Shown here: in pieces, positions 28,353 through 41,997 of the stretch
Layout: each line of letters opens with the position of its first letter
Position numbering within the stretch: the stretch's first letter is position 1
DNA from: Cristatella mucedo
Taxonomy: Eukaryota > Bryozoa > Phylactolaemata > Cristatellidae
Direction: 5' to 3'
DNA: 64,000 nucleotides
Assembly: GCA_009760855.2 (NCBI GenBank)
Contig: WPIO01000001.1
Coordinates: 7,373,001-7,437,000, forward strand
The notes under the pieces: generated by a model
Told to the model about the DNA's origin: nothing
The model's input: the letters and a program-made list of their open reading frames with translations, nothing else
The model's database searches: none
Translations under genes and position numbers: made by a program

Positions 28353-30110
28353 ACTCTCTCGGTATCGGGCTGGTGACTATGAAGTTGTCTTGTCATTCTT
28401 TCTCTACCGTATGAACTGTCCTGATTATCTAGTAAAAAGTTCATCAATTGTTATCTTACCTTCGGTCTAACAAGTTTTGTTGACCACGGCTGAGACAGGT
28501 GAGCTGGCTCGCCGAATAAAAAAAAGTTTGTCTACAGGAGCATGATATATCATCAGTTTCCTTTAGCAAAATGCAAGTACCGCACTGAAGAAGTGCCCGA
28601 TAAAGTGAGCTTGGCAGATTCGTTCAGCAATCTTTTACGAAGATTCGCTGCTTTTTCGACGTTGTCATAAAATCAACACGTACAGCGAATGACGGCGAAC
28701 CTACCGCTTGAATTATTGCGTCTCTAAAAGACGCCTGGCTGCGGAGGCAGCGTTCACGTTTCTGGATTGTAATTGTCTGCAGCTTTCCTTCACTGACGTC
28801 CTGCACCTTGATCGCTTGCAAAAAAGCCGGGTGGCATTGCAGACAGAGCAGTTACCAAAAGAAGTATCGATACGAAACACAGTATCTGCATATTTCCGCA
28901 AGTTGATTAGCAGATAAAAGTTTGTGTGAGACATTTATGCTTTGAAGTGAACAGTCCATCTTGGGTTGCTGTGTGGTTGCTACTGGCGGGCATAGCTACG
29001 GGCGTCTTAGACGCCAGAAATGCGTTCACGCACTTGTCCCACGTGCTATGCCAACCGTGGATGCTCGATGGGTATTTTTTCAGATTAAAGCCTCTATCAG
29101 CCAATTCAACTGGTTCTAGTGTTTACGTAAGATGGTCCAGTAAATGTATTGGAATACCTGCATATTATCCAACCACGACCTAGTAGTCTCATCAGGCTGG
29201 CCAATCTATAAACCAATACGCGTGACACCATAGAATCGTAAACCTTTTCCACGAGGTCCTAAATCTTCATTCAAGTGTTTCTGTTTCGACCTAAGATCTG
29301 TCTGCATTTATTGCATATACATAAACAGATATACAGGCCTCAATATATCCACTGTAGAAAAGTCGATTTTTTTAATTAATTGTTGAATAGAGCATTGAAG
29401 AACAATAGGAAATCCTGTCTGCCGAGCCAGATAGGAAGTATTCCTTGCTATCCCGTTGCTTTATTTTAGGCTTGCTAATAATAAGATAATTACAATATTT
29501 CTGAGACAAAAATTTGTAATATTTAAGAGCAAGGATTTTACGTGCACGCGCAGTTTCTTTTTCGTCCGTAATGAGCCAAAAAACCAGATCCTTCGACATA
29601 GGAGGACGTCACTTAAGAATAATTGATACCATATCTGACGCCTTCAGCATAGATTTTCATGCACTGACTGGCTCATTTTCTCTTGCGGCTCATGTGCATG
29701 GCCCTACTCATCAAGAGTCACACAATCGAGACCAAATTACCTCTTGCAACTGCAGGCTATCAATCATCACATATTATTACAAAATTCTGCTTATATGACA
29801 ATACGCAGATCTCACTGAGTCTAGAGTGCGTGCACTCCTCTGCATCCAAACTCATCCACGAATTGCGGAACGTCAAGACCCTTGACATCGATACTGTCCG
29901 CGGAAGAATATCTCCGTTGCCCCTGCTGCTTAATCCCCTTCCGATCTGTCATCATTGGTAGAATGCTACAATACAAGTTGACATACTCAACGAGTTTTCG
30001 CCTCTGACTAAACGAACTTTCCACCCTCGCCCGGCGGCCTTTGGTTTACCTCAGGCATTACAATAGCTTGGTCTGCTAAACGCAAGCTTGAAAAAGCACA
30101 CAAAAGATGG
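28353..30110. other. 1.75-kb stretch without a recognised gene
   Basis: A small exon-like minus segment (28505-28452, between a CCAG acceptor and an AAG/GTAAGA donor) is open in two frames. A plus frame at 28926-29183 is open but unrecognised. Nothing here is secure. Confidence 0.3.
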
Positions 30111-30262
30111 TGAACCGTGATGGCACACTAGATAAGGTGGTTGCTTTTAATGATCTTGGTTCTGAGGTTGTGGGTTCGAATCCTGCGGTGGCCGCTGTCA
30201 GCCACGGTGATATCCCGTAAAGGCTCTTCTGTCCCCATTAAATGAGGCTGCTAAATCAGCTG
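30111..30262 (+). mobile_element. SINE-A copy
   Basis: TGAACCGTGATGGCACAC head, GGTGGTTGCTTTTAATG segment, B box GTGGGTTCGAATCC and tail ATTAAATGAGGCTG. Confidence 0.9.
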
Positions 30263-30282
30263 GTATTTTATTTTATTTTTAT

Positions 30283-32492
30283 CAAGACTGTCCATCGACA
30301 GGCCTACGAGGACTGCTGTAGATCGTACCAATAGATTCTTGCAAAGGCCAAATCTAGCATCCATAAAAACATTGTTGAATCACAGACGCCTAATTCAAAA
30401 AGGGTGATGTCTATGATTAACCACCTGCTTAATCGCTCCCAGACTACACCCCACCTAGTGATCCTTCTGGTGATCTTGCAGTTCGCTTCTTTTTCAACAA
30501 GATAGATAAGATCAGGAAGTCCAGATCTAGGGTGGCAGCATCCCCTCTGTCATCGTGTCCCTCAATTATGTCCAACACCTCAATCTCTACATTCAAGGGT
30601 GGCTACGAGTGACCTCATCCTGAAGCTCATATCCCAATCAAAGAAGACGAAGAAGTACCCTAGACCCTACTCTCACTTTCCTGTTTTAACGAAGTATAGA
30701 TCTGCTGCTGCTATGAATCACTAACATTATAAATATGTCATTAGCATCAGGTCATGTCCCATCACCTGTCAAAAAGGCTGTAGTTAGGCCACTACTAAAG
30801 AAAGCATCACTAGACCAAGAGAACTTGAGCAAATTTCGCCCAGTCTCCCTTCTTCCTTCTACCCTTCCTTTCAAAGACACTGGAACTAGTCGTGGCAGAC
30901 CAGCTGAACTCATATATTGAAACTTTAAACCTAGCTAGTAAGTTCCAGCCTGGTTTTAGAGCTAATAACTCACAGAATCAGCACTGCTTTGGGTGTATAA
31001 TGACCTACTTAGGAATGCAGACTTAGATAGAGTCTCTCCGCTTGTTTTTCCACATATCTCGACAGCTTTTGATACTATCAATCACCAAGTACTTCTTGAG
31101 CACCTTTCATCTCGTCCGGGCATCAATGGCCATGCACTGCAATGGTTTAAGTCATATCTCCGTGGGAGATTCCAGAATATTGAGGTGAACGAAAAAGAAC
31201 ATTCGAGGAGCCACTGAAGTATGGGGTACCTCACGGCTCCGTGCTTGGTAAAAATAACAATAAGAATACACTTGCAGATAAAGCACCCCTAGAAAAACCC
31301 AATCTCTTTCTAGATGCTTGGTCCGATTCTTTCACGGTTTATACTCCCCCTCTTGCCGATGTGATTGTCAAGCACAATCTAGGCTTTCAATTATATGCAG
31401 ATGACACTCTGTTGTACCTTTGCTTTGACCCAGCTCTCCAGCACGTCGAATTCTCTCAGCTCTCCTTCTGCGTGTATTGATGACATCCGCACATGGATGG
31501 CAGCAAACTTTCTTAAATTGAATAATAATAAAACCAACATGCTAGCTATGAGCAAACACAGAGGGATTCGGAAATTGGAAAAGCTAACGCTCGAAATCGG
31601 CTCTGCCAGCTTTTTTCCTATTGAATCTGTACGAAATCTAGGTGTCCTGTTCCAAAGGGACTTTTCATTAGACGACCACATCAGCTCCACAGTCAAGTCT
31701 GCCTACTTTCAGCTACATAACATTGCTAAAATTTGGGCCTGTTTAGACAGGGATACCGATTCTAAATTGTTCTATGCATTTGTGACATCCCGTCTTGACT
31801 TCTGTAACTCTCTGCTTGCTGGTCTACCGGCATGTGCAATCAGGCGCTTACAGCTGGTGCAAAGCTCTGGAGCTAGGCTTGTCTGTCGCGAGCGTCGAAG
31901 TTGCCACATCACACCACTTCTCGCCGACCTGCACTGGGTCCCGGTAAACCAACGCATCAATTTCAAAGTTCTGTCACTCACTTTTAGGTCTCTTTATTCT
32001 TTGGCTCCAGCCTCCCTATCAGATCTACTGCCTCACCAGGCTAAGAATCGTTCCACCTGCTTTTCGGAATATAATCGCTTACCTATACCTTGTACGAACC
32101 TCAAATCTTTTGGAGACCTTGCCTTTAGTTCGTACGCTCATAAAGCCTGGAACTCACTCCCGACTTGCATCAAGACATCGACATTGACATCAAGACCCTG
32201 ACTTGACCACATTTAAAAAGAAACTAAAAGCGCATCTATTTATTGCAGCATTTAGTAGGCCCACGTGATTCATCTTTATTGTGTTTGTGCGTGCTGATAC
32301 TGCGCATGCTGCCACTAACTATATTTGCATACTGAACCTGTGGCTTTCACCCTAACCATGTTATTCTTGTTGTGATTTAACATGCTAAAACTAACCATTG
32401 GATCATGCTTCCTTTGCAACAAGTGTAAAGCACCTAGAAAGAGATTAAGTTTTCTGAGGGCACTTAAAAATTGTATTGGTATCATTATTAAA
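30283..32492 (+). mobile_element. LINE-L, longest copy (RT and 3' end)
   Basis: The parts occur in order. First is the endonuclease-RT linker (KTVHRQAYEDC, FFNKIDKIRKSR after a frameshift). RT entry follows ([16 protein letters not shown], 30768 onward). Next come RT STAFDTINHQVLLEHL (about 31060) and GVPHGSVLG (about 31223), which is interrupted by an insertion. Then come LADVIVKHNLGF and the catalytic YADD (31394-31405), followed by a 268-codon C-terminal block to 32201. The 3' UTR ends in the hairpin tail near 32425-32470. Frameshifts at several points make it non-functional. Its neighbour is a SINE-A copy 20 bases upstream. Confidence 0.93.
31249..31314 (-). mobile_element. 66-bp LINE-L 3'-tail insertion inside LINE-L, with 7-bp duplication
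   Basis: Between GSVLG and the next RT block lies only the reversed family tail (minus strand: CTAGAAAGAGATTGGG ... TGCTTTATCTGCAAGTG ... TTATTG). TGCTTGG occurs on both sides (31242-31248 and 31315-31321), as expected of a target-site duplication. Confidence 0.75.
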
Positions 32493-33103
32493 GGAGACTA
32501 AAAACCAGCGACGAATCAAGTTTTCCTACATGCTAGTTGCACCTTCGAAGAGCACTCACATAAAAGTCTAACCCACCCACAAAACCAAAGATCAAACCCG
32601 AGATAGGCGTCCGGTGACCTCAGCTGGTTCCTGAGATCAGCGTCTTCCGGCACTCCCGACTTCCATATCTTTGGCTACAATGCAACTACATCACAATTGT
32701 GTGACCTGTTGATAATAAATAGTTATTGGTTACCAAGCACTGCTGAAATGATCAATGTTTAGGGAAGCAGACAGAAGGTACGCTCGCTCACGATCAACCG
32801 ATGTGGTTGTCGCCTAATTGTCATGCAGCTTGCTGCGCCTACCGAGCCCAAATAATCTGCAAGTGTTCGTCTATTGGATGAAAAGTTAAAAAGTACTTTA
32901 TTTCAAAGCCAGATGCATATAGCAAGATGATGTGGCTGTTCAATTTAACAGCTCGAAAGATCCACAATTCTCGGTCGCGCTTACGTAAAATGCACAACCT
33001 ACAGAGACGTCGAATGCCGTTTGTTGCATCTTTCACGGGCTTCTATCGAAAAGCGATCGCGTAAGACAGCTACATAGATAAATAGAGATATATATAGAAA
33101 TAG
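32493..33103. other. Stretch with nothing recognised
   Basis: Unique-looking sequence before the GA array. Confidence 0.35.
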
Positions 33104-33471
<368 letters not shown>

Positions 33472-33472
<1 letters not shown>

Positions 33473-34300
33473 AGCATGCGTGGCATTGCGAATTTCGGCG
33501 TATTCGCTGTATAGATAGTGCGATTGCTGGCTTGTTTGAATCGTTTAGAGTGTTAGGCCTTGCGACGAGGCATCGTGCCATTCTGGCACTAAACTCCAAA
33601 TAAAAGAGTTTCACCGGCTCTTGGAAGAAGTCGTTTCGAAATGAAAGACATTATAATGAAGGATATTGAAATGGGGGACATCGAAGCAAACTAAAAACGA
33701 ATGCATTTAAAGTAAATGCTGTTCCCAAAGATAAGCATAAAATGAGCTCTAGCGCCATCGATTCCTTCCACTCAAGGGTGAAGGCATAAAGATATTGGTA
33801 TTATCAGGAGTAAGAGTTCTCAGAAACGCAAAACTGCCTGTACACCATAGCCGACCATCGAATCTGTCGATCGCTACCAGAGATCATCATACCGTCATCA
33901 AGTTGTTTCTTTGAAGAGATAAGGAAAATTAACTTTAATTGAATAAAAATACTTTTCATTCAATAATCAAATGGATTATTTCAGTACGAATGAAATGCGT
34001 GCGTCGCTCATTTCAATGACGAAATTTTCGAAAGCCGAAACTATTTTACTATTTTACTGATATTTATCATCACGCAGCGCCGTTCTCCAAAGCTGTGCCC
34101 CGGCAATTTCTCACAGACTGTTGCGAGTAATAAAGCCGCAAGACCTGGTGACTCTACAGTCACGCAGCAGTAAGAAAACCGTAGTTTTATTCCATGATTA
34201 TGGGCATCTTAATATTTATCTTGTTGATACCCGGTTAATCTTGCGATCCCATTATTTAAGAAAAGCATGGGCCATTTGAATTAAAATGTTTGAGGCCCAA
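33472..34300. other. Stretch with nothing recognised
   Basis: AT-rich sequence between two GA arrays. No exon or repeat family seen. Confidence 0.35.
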
Positions 34301-34555
<255 letters not shown>

Positions 34556-34556
34556 T

Positions 34557-34960
34557 GGAAGGAGCGAATAGCGAGCAGAGCCAACGAGTGCCATCTGCAC
34601 GGGAAATAAAGCCTAGATTATGCTTAGCGATTACATCGGCAAGAAGGGCTATGCATCGTGAAAAGTAAGTAACATAAAGCAGACCCCTGTGCACCCTTAC
34701 ACTTCAAAGGTTCAGCAGGGGGCCGTTGAAAAATACGCCTTGAAATCTCACACTAAGATTAGATTTAAGGCACTGCAAGTGCAAAGCCAGCGACGCTCGG
34801 GCGAGGCGATCGAGGCACTCAAGAAGGATTTGGTGATCAATGGTGTCAAGCGCAGCCGAGAGATTCAGTCACAACTAAAGGGGCCGGGCAGGAATCTAAT
34901 AGCGTATGCACTCTGTCTGACAGCAGCTCTTTTTTCCACGTAAGGTGGCAGAGACAAAAT
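34557..34960 (-). mobile_element. LINE-L reverse-transcriptase fragment
   Basis: Minus strand: LNLSAALDTIDHQILLECL (about 34890-34830), then LADVIAKHNLGF (about 34650). The catalytic YADD has become RADG. The GA array abuts its downstream end. Confidence 0.75.
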
Positions 34961-36150
34961 CAAGCGTCGTCCGAACAGCAGCAGCAGAAGCTCGACTGCT
35001 GATCGCCAAGTTCCTGCGGCCTTGGCTTCCGTAGCCCTTCCACTACCCACACGTGACAGACGCAAGGATAAAGAGAATGCCTAACGAGACCACATGGAAG
35101 CCTTTTTGGAACAATTATCGTAATACTAATGTAATAATAATAATAATTGAGTGACTTTTTAACAGCTCGCCCCACTTGGCTGCTATAATTGCAGCAGCTC
35201 GTAGAATAGTTGAAAACAGAGGGCTGGAGCGGCTAAGATGGCTTTCGCTGCATGCAAGACCCGCCATTACTCGGCGATTAGCCAACAATACTCGCCACGC
35301 ACACACGGACACACAGGTGTGAGACGCTTGGCAGAGTTCAAGGCCTGTAGACGTTCTACGTTTGCTGAGAACTCGCCTTGAAAGACTAGTCGCCGGAGGC
35401 GCCTGAGTTGGCAGCCCTAGAGCAGCGGTAGCGCATCGTGCGGATGAATGAGGAAAGGAACTTGCTGAGCAAAATCGCTTGCTGCCAAAGATTTCTAACG
35501 TGACAAGTAAAAGCAAGAGAACTACTGCTCTTAGAGGACACGAGGTTACGCGGAGGCCAGTTTCGCTGCTATTAGTTCAGCCGAAGGCGCGAAAGGCACC
35601 CAAGCGGTGGCGACGGACCTTGCAGGTCGTAGTAGCGAGAGTTTGGTCGCGTACCCGCGACGTGTGGGGGATTCGACGCCGCTCAGGCAAAGAGGACAGG
35701 TGACTAGATCTTTCGGATTTATAAAAGATTATCTAGTGGCCTTTGAACACTGCGTACCGAGGTTGGATGGCATTCACCGGCAACCCCGCTAGAGTTGAGG
35801 TCATCATCCAGCTCTACAGGGAGCTGAGAAGTTAGTTGGAGCTTTTGTATAATTTGCAATCGACGCAAATTATCGCCCCCAATTCGGGCGAGAGACCCCA
35901 TTTTTTCTTTTTTTCTTAAAGGAGTCCCTATGAATAATTGTTTTCAAAGTTCAGGAGCAGACAAAATCTCTCAGACCTACGCCCTCTGTATACATGTCTT
36001 ACAATGTGTTTTATAAACCTTTTTGCGGTAATATGTCAGCTGTCAAAACTTTGTATTGCATTTTGCTAACGCACCGGTCTTTTGACAGGCACGTTGAACA
36101 AAATAATCAAGTTTGATTGATCTTGTGACCGATTTCCATTAGCTATCTCT
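34961..36150. other. Stretch without an assigned gene
   Basis: A minus frame at 35901-35719 (MGSLARIGGDNLRRLQIIQK onward) is open for 60 codons but unrecognised. Nothing else was seen. Confidence 0.3.
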
Positions 36151-36400
36151 TAAAATCTCGATGTCTCCGAGTTTGGCTGGCCGCCGTTTAGTGCTACTAG
36201 CTGATCAGGCTCAGCATCTTGGCTCGAATGGTGAGACCGCGGTCGCTGTGCCAGCGCCAGCGGCTGACGCGACGTACCGAATGCGCTTCGTAAGCGGAAG
36301 ATGCAGAAGTGACACTTTTGACCAGCGGACCGCAGCGTGCGCACGCGAATGTTTAGCGCATGCTAAACCGGATGTTAGCATTCAGACTCGCACTAGCCCA

Positions 36401-36443
<43 letters not shown>
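36401..36443. repeat. (GGC)14 triplet repeat
   Basis: Pure trinucleotide run of about 43 bases in a CpG-rich context. Confidence 0.97.
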
Positions 36444-36444
<1 letters not shown>

Positions 36445-36773
36445 GGCCGACGGGCTCGCGCGGAGGGTACGCGGGCGGCGAATGCCGAGGCGTTGCACTC
36501 GGAGAGCCGCCTGCAGGCAGAGGAAGGAGCACGATTTGAATCCAGCAGGCCTCTTCGAAGCGCAGAGTAACCTTTCGACGAAAGGTTCGCACCGTGCGCG
36601 GTCCGCGCGTACCTGCGCTCTCGCAACACGACGAGTCTCGAAAGCGTCTCTCGAGTGGACGGCGATGAGCTGAAGCTAATGATGATAGTGAAGCTAATGA
36701 ATGATACGAGCTGAAGTCTCTGCTTGGCATTCGCGGCAAGCAGCGCGAAGCAACGTAGACCGACGTGCAGTAG

Positions 36774-36794
36774 CCCCCCCCCCCCCCCCCCCCC
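36774..36794. repeat. Homopolymer C run of 21
   Basis: 21 consecutive C. Its complement is a G run. Confidence 0.95.
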
Positions 36795-37544
36795 AACGTG
36801 GGCGGCGGCGGCGCTTGCGTCATCGTTTGCATGCGTCGACCGGGATCGAAGCGTGGGATGAGGCGTGAGCGGGCTCAACGATGGCCGAGGAACGCCGCCG
36901 CCGCCGCCGCCGCCGCCACCGCTGCTGCAGCATGGGCCGGAACAGCAGGCGGCTCGTGGAGAGGCAAGTAGCTATGCGACATATAGCAAACTACGGCCAG
37001 CGACCGCAGACTGAAAGGCTAATCTTACGGGATTGACGGACTCACGCCGACTGCCGTACAGCAGCAGCAGCCTTTAAGCAAAACCAGACTCGGACGCTCG
37101 AAGCTCATACCGCACCTGCACATCTGCGCACCTGCGAATTCGTCTATGTCTTGCAGAAGAATCTGATGCAGAGTGCGATAGTTGATTATGCGTCATGGAG
37201 AAGAGACGTCACGGAGCTTTCCGGCCTTGGCCTTGTGAGGATATAGGAGACGGTCTAGTCAACCATCAAGAGGAGCTAGCTGCGGTTCCGACGCCAGATC
37301 AACGGAACGCGTCAAACGGCGGCTTCTCTTGCTATGCCCCAGTAATTCTATATCTCTCGCCTCTTTCCTTTACCAACTCTCAATATGTAGTATCGATTCT
37401 CTCTTCCACTATCTTAATTTATAAATTTATGTACTGTATATTAGCCTGTGTATGAATATATAGATTTTCCACATGCACGCTCATGCACACCTACGAACTT
37501 GGGAGAGTGAGAAAGAGAAAACGCACGAACGAACGCGCTCGCGA

Positions 37545-37680
37545 ACACACACAAAACACAAAAACACATACCACACGCACAAAACACACACAACACACAA
37601 CACACACGCGCACGCACACGCAAACAGACAGACACACGCACGCACACACACGCACGCACACACATACACATACACACACT

Positions 37681-37730
<50 letters not shown>

Positions 37731-37731
37731 A
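37545..37731. repeat. (CA)n / (CG)n compound microsatellite
   Basis: CA-rich imperfect repeats end in a pure CA block and then CGCGCGCG, an alternating purine-pyrimidine tract. Confidence 0.95.
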
Positions 37732-38162
37732 ACCAAATTGGGACTTGCCAGAGAGATTTTCACAGCCACAGTTCCCAAGCTGAAAACCTAGCGACATCCG
37801 TGAGACCACACCGTCGACTGCAGATAGGCTTACGCTAAAAGTGGCCAAACTTCTGCCTCTTGTGACCGATTCTATAGCCGGGGCATGCAGCCTTAGTTAA
37901 CGGACAAAATATTTCAAGGCACCTTACCCTAGCACAAACTTGTGCTAGACTTACGTATTGATTTTATCAGTCAGATTATATAGGTCTGAGGTTACCATTG
38001 TCCGAATTCATTCATTGAGTCTGTATATTCGGATATTATACTATCAATATACTTCAGCTCAGCCTGAGCACATGCTTTCCTTTGCTGCACTTTTATACTA
38101 AATAGAGGTTTTTTGAAAAATCCATCATATGCCTACAACTAAAGAGTTTTTTCGGACATTGA

Positions 38163-38336
38163 CTATCAGCCCATCCGTCTTAGTCCTGAGGTAGAGCACT
38201 CGCACTTCATAACCGGTATCGTGGGCTCAAGTCCTGCAGCAAGCAAGCCTTCGTTGCCCACTGCAACCTGCGGTGACAGCCGTTAAAACTCTCCTGCCTC
38301 TATATAATTAAAGCTGTTAAATCAGCCTTGACCTTT
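38163..38336 (+). mobile_element. SINE-A-related copy with well-preserved tRNA-like head
   Basis: The head reads AGTCCTGAGGTAGAGCACTC, CACTTCATAACC, then B box GTGGGCTCAAGTCC. The SINE body and the end TTAAATCAGCCTTGACC follow. The SINE body and the lack of a closing acceptor stem exclude a functional tRNA gene. Confidence 0.75.
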
Positions 38337-38477
38337 ACTTTTGAATCTAATGTACAGTCCGAAATGAAGGATCAATAGCCCCTATTGAAAGTGTTTTTCG
38401 ACCAAAAATATCACCAGAATATGCAATCAAAGAATAAAAATCTCATCAAATAGTAGATACATTATTAATGTTAATAA

Positions 38478-39030
38478 GTATTTTGTATTGCAACCTATGA
38501 AAACCAAATCTCTACCCTAACGCTTTACAAATTTTTGTAACAGAAGCATAACCAAGAGTTAATAGCAATGTGCCATGCTTAGACAAGCGTGCGGAAGCAT
38601 GTAAGTATCGTGCTTAGGCATGGAGCATGCAAAGCCATTCAAGTAGAAACTGAGGGCCATTGATTTGTAGAATCCCTGGTTAGTGACGTGCATAAAGTCG
38701 AGCACAGGTAAGCACGAACGGCATAGAGGAAAGCTGAATGGAACACATGTATCCTTAGCTGAGACTTAAATTACGCAAGAAAACACAGAAGGCAGGAGCG
38801 GGTTCCACATCATGGTTGCATACTAACTGAAGGGCCGATCGCAGCAAGATTTTCAATTTAGTTGGCGGATCGACGAAATTGCTGGCAGCCAAGGAGCGCG
38901 TGGTGCGAGAGCACGTGACCGGAGGAGCGAGGAAATCAGTTAGGTAGGCTGGAGTGAGCTAGGGAAGCGACCTGTAGGCAAGAGAAAAGGTCCTGAACTC
39001 GATTCAAGCTTGATTGGGAGGCAGTAGATC
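38478..39030 (-). mobile_element. LINE-L 3' end, divergent subfamily
   Basis: Matches the 548-1220 copy along its 3' UTR (minus-strand TTAAGTCTCAGCTA block; CTAATCA blocks) and its ORF end. It has the hairpin-type tail at 38478-38545. Confidence 0.7.
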
Positions 39031-39239
39031 GCCATTATCCAAAAAATATTGCTCATAGCCGATTACGCCTGCAGCAAGATTATCTCGACATGTGGACTCA
39101 TCAGTGTAGGTAAAATCATTGAAACAAGACGCATAATTTTGATGAATTAGATTCTCCACGAATCAACTACTCTTGAGCTTTTTATTTTTTGAGATATTTT
39201 CCTGAATCGGCTACTTTTCACTTTTCCTTTTTTACGTGA

Positions 39240-39775
39240 AGCTGAAGTCTACTGGCTACCGTGCGTATGGCGAAGCCGCCTTAACTCTGCAGCTACGCTT
39301 TTCTGTCGTCAAATGTCTCAACTGCCACAGTAGCCACTTCTCACCGACCTTACCGACCCATCAAGGAGCATATCTATTTCAAGGCGATCTCCTTTCCTTT
39401 CTGGTCCCTTCGTGCTCTGGCCGTGGCTGATTTACTTAATAGATACTACCTAATCAATCGTTAAGCTTTGCCTCTAACTAACCTCAAATCCTTGAGAGAC
39501 AACACTTTAAGCTAGCATGTTCCCAAGCCACAAACGCACTCCAGTGTGACTTTATAACATTTGACGTGACGTCATTTAAAAAGAAGCTAAAAACGCACAG
39601 CGCTAAAAACAGCTCCTCACTGCATTTGCTCTATCCGTGCGAATTTTCCGGTGTGTGTTCGTGAAATATGACACTGTACATGGTATCACTTATCAAATAA
39701 TTCCAGCACATGCAAAGTGCCCGAAAAGAAATTTTTAGTTCTCTTAGGGTCATACAATGTCATACTATTGTTATT
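39240..39775 (+). mobile_element. LINE-L 3' part, decayed
   Basis: Blocks such as CACTTCTCACCGACC, TTTAAAAAGAAGCTAAAAAC and the end GTTCTCTTAGGGTCATACAA align to the LINE-L C-terminal coding region and tail. Confidence 0.7.
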
Positions 39776-40296
39776 GTTCTTGTTATTCATATTTAGTTTT
39801 GAGTTTGCTATGGATAAATCTGCGAGAAAAACAAAAACGCGTGCAACCTGTTGCCTTGTGTCATTTGCAGCTCTGCATTCCTCATGCAGATAGCCACAGC
39901 TCGACCTTCACGCACCGCTCGATTAGCGCTTTCTCTAAACTCTCACGTGCTACTCCGTCTTCGTTCACGTGACTTCCTGCCACGCTAGGCGCTCTAATCG
40001 ATGTCGAGCACGGCACAGCGATGCTATTTCACAAGTGCAATCGGCTCTTTCTGAATGCGCATCACTCGCAGCCAATGAATATTATGCACTTACGCAGAGC
40101 ATCATTCACTTAGATGCTAGTGAATATTACATTACTGTAACTGAGATAAGTCCGTGTGCGAGAAATTTCAGCTGATCCGCATGGCAAAAGGTCGATACAG
40201 AAGCATAAAATAAGCAGACCGACGAAAGAAAATCGCACGCTCTCAGTAACTCGAACGGTCTCACTAGTTTTGACCCATGATAGTGACCAATATAAC

Positions 40297-40322
40297 GTAT
40301 TATATATATATATATATATATC
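40297..40322. repeat. (TA)n microsatellite
   Basis: About 25 bases of TA repeat. It is not next to a SINE, unlike most AT arrays here. Confidence 0.9.
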
Positions 40323-40365
40323 TTGCATATATATGTATACACGGGTATAAATAGGCCACTAGGCC

Positions 40366-40975
40366 ACTGCAGCTGGGAATGAATATGGCTGCAAGGCTAG
40401 TTAACAAATCTCAGAGGTTTGACCACGTGTCTCCTTTACTGAAGGAGCTCCGATGGCTCACAATTCATCAACGGTTATAGAGTTAAGTTCTTACTCTGGT
40501 CCACAAAGCTCCCCACGGCTAGGCTCCTTCATACCTAGCTGAACTACTGCACATGTTTAGCCTCATCGTGACCTCAGGTCCTGCACGGAAAACCAATTGG
40601 CCCTACAATTCTTCCGCTTAAAGACCGTTGGCGAAAGAAGCTTTTGCTCTGCAGGTCCTAGACTGAAGAGCTCACTTCCACAATTCTTATTCAACGACAA
40701 AAACTCTCCTGCTGCCGACTATGGCACATCCTTTCCAGCCGTCCTGAGCTGCTATTTCCGTGCTGATCACTTCCTCAGCTGCTCTCCTGACTCAGCTACA
40801 CTTTATCACTTTCTGTCTGTTGCGTAAGATGAAGTCTGTTCGCTCCGTAACGGATGCGTATCGAAAGCCGCTTAGTCTTCGAGTGGGCAAGAGAAAGCTC
40901 TCCTGCGTGACACCCACGTGACGCCTGTGTGGAGCTACGAACGGAGATGCGTTACATGGCATTGCATGGCCTGTA
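40366..40975 (+). mobile_element. LINE-R 3' end, plus orientation
   Basis: Plus strand reads MNMAARLVNKSQRFDHVSPL-like sequence, then LQFFRLKTVGERSFCSAGPR and LLSCYFRADHFLSCSP, with frameshifts. A decayed tail ends ...GCGTTACATGGCATTG. Confidence 0.85.
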
Positions 40976-41997
40976 GGTAGCGGCTACTCCTCGTCCGGGT
41001 GTGGCCGCCGACTTCCTAGGGCGAGCTGATGCACACGTCGAGCAGTCCACACCAGTACCATAGGCTATTCGTCCGGTGGTCGGGGTGGTGCAAAAATATT
41101 CGGTTAGGTAGCTATTGGCCAAGGCGTAGACCTGTCAAATGCTTGAGTCAAACCTCGAGCGCATGAAAACCAGGAAAGAAGATGGCTAGAATAGGCTGCA
41201 GCTCTAGCGACGGAACTACCCGGATACCGACCCTGTCGCTGAATGAGCATACGAGTAGCGGAGAGTTCTTTACCCGCGGTAATCGTAGTTCCGAGCTCGT
41301 TGCTTCTACGTAATGGCATCGTGGCTTTTACTTTGGAGGTTTAACGGTTAGTGAATATTCCGCGGAAGTATAGTTAGCATTTTTCTCGGAAGCTTTGTAG
41401 CTTGGCACCCCCAGTAGGTATTTCTGGCCTGTCCAATGAGACATCCGGGATAGACGCGTCGGAGCGTTGCCGCCAATGCACGAGAGCCTGGCCCTACCCG
41501 TAATGCGGCGCCTCGAGCCCCTGGGCTCGAATTTAAAGATGCAGAACCAAGAGCTGAAATCTAAGTCAATCCGTCATCCATTGAAAGATTCTGGAACTGT
41601 CGAGGTAAAGCACTGGCGGTAGTACATATTGGGATCATGCTGTTGACCAGCGTTAGAGAGAGGAATGGAACGAATGATTTGAGTACACCGTTGAGTGTAC
41701 AACAACTATATACATTTAACGGTTATGCGCACGTCCCATAGATCGCCCCGCGATCACCCTGAGATTATATAACATTTAAATAAGCTTGGAAATAGATCCG
41801 CATAAGCAGTTGATGTTAACTGCACAAGTCGATTGTGGGTCAAGCGATAAACCACTTGCGTTTGCAGCATTAACAACAGAAAAACGGCAACACGATGTAA
41901 TGCTGACTGTGTAATATTAATAATCTAATTTTAAGTATGTTAGTGTTGGGATTGATTCTTCGCCATCAAATGTGAAGGTCCGTTTGCTCTGTCCACA
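40976..41997. other. Stretch with nothing recognised
   Basis: No repeat family or exon supported. Confidence 0.35.

Larger units (their letters stand above)
36151..37544. other. CpG-rich stretch with triplet arrays
   Basis: GC-rich island-like sequence holding (GGC)n at 36401-36443, a C run at 36774-36794 and (CCG)n at 36892-36917. No coding sequence could be established. Confidence 0.4.

Noticed and set aside
38163-38240. A functional tRNA gene
   Set aside because: The A- and B-box regions are tRNA-like, but no acceptor stem closes and the sequence continues into the SINE-A body and tail.
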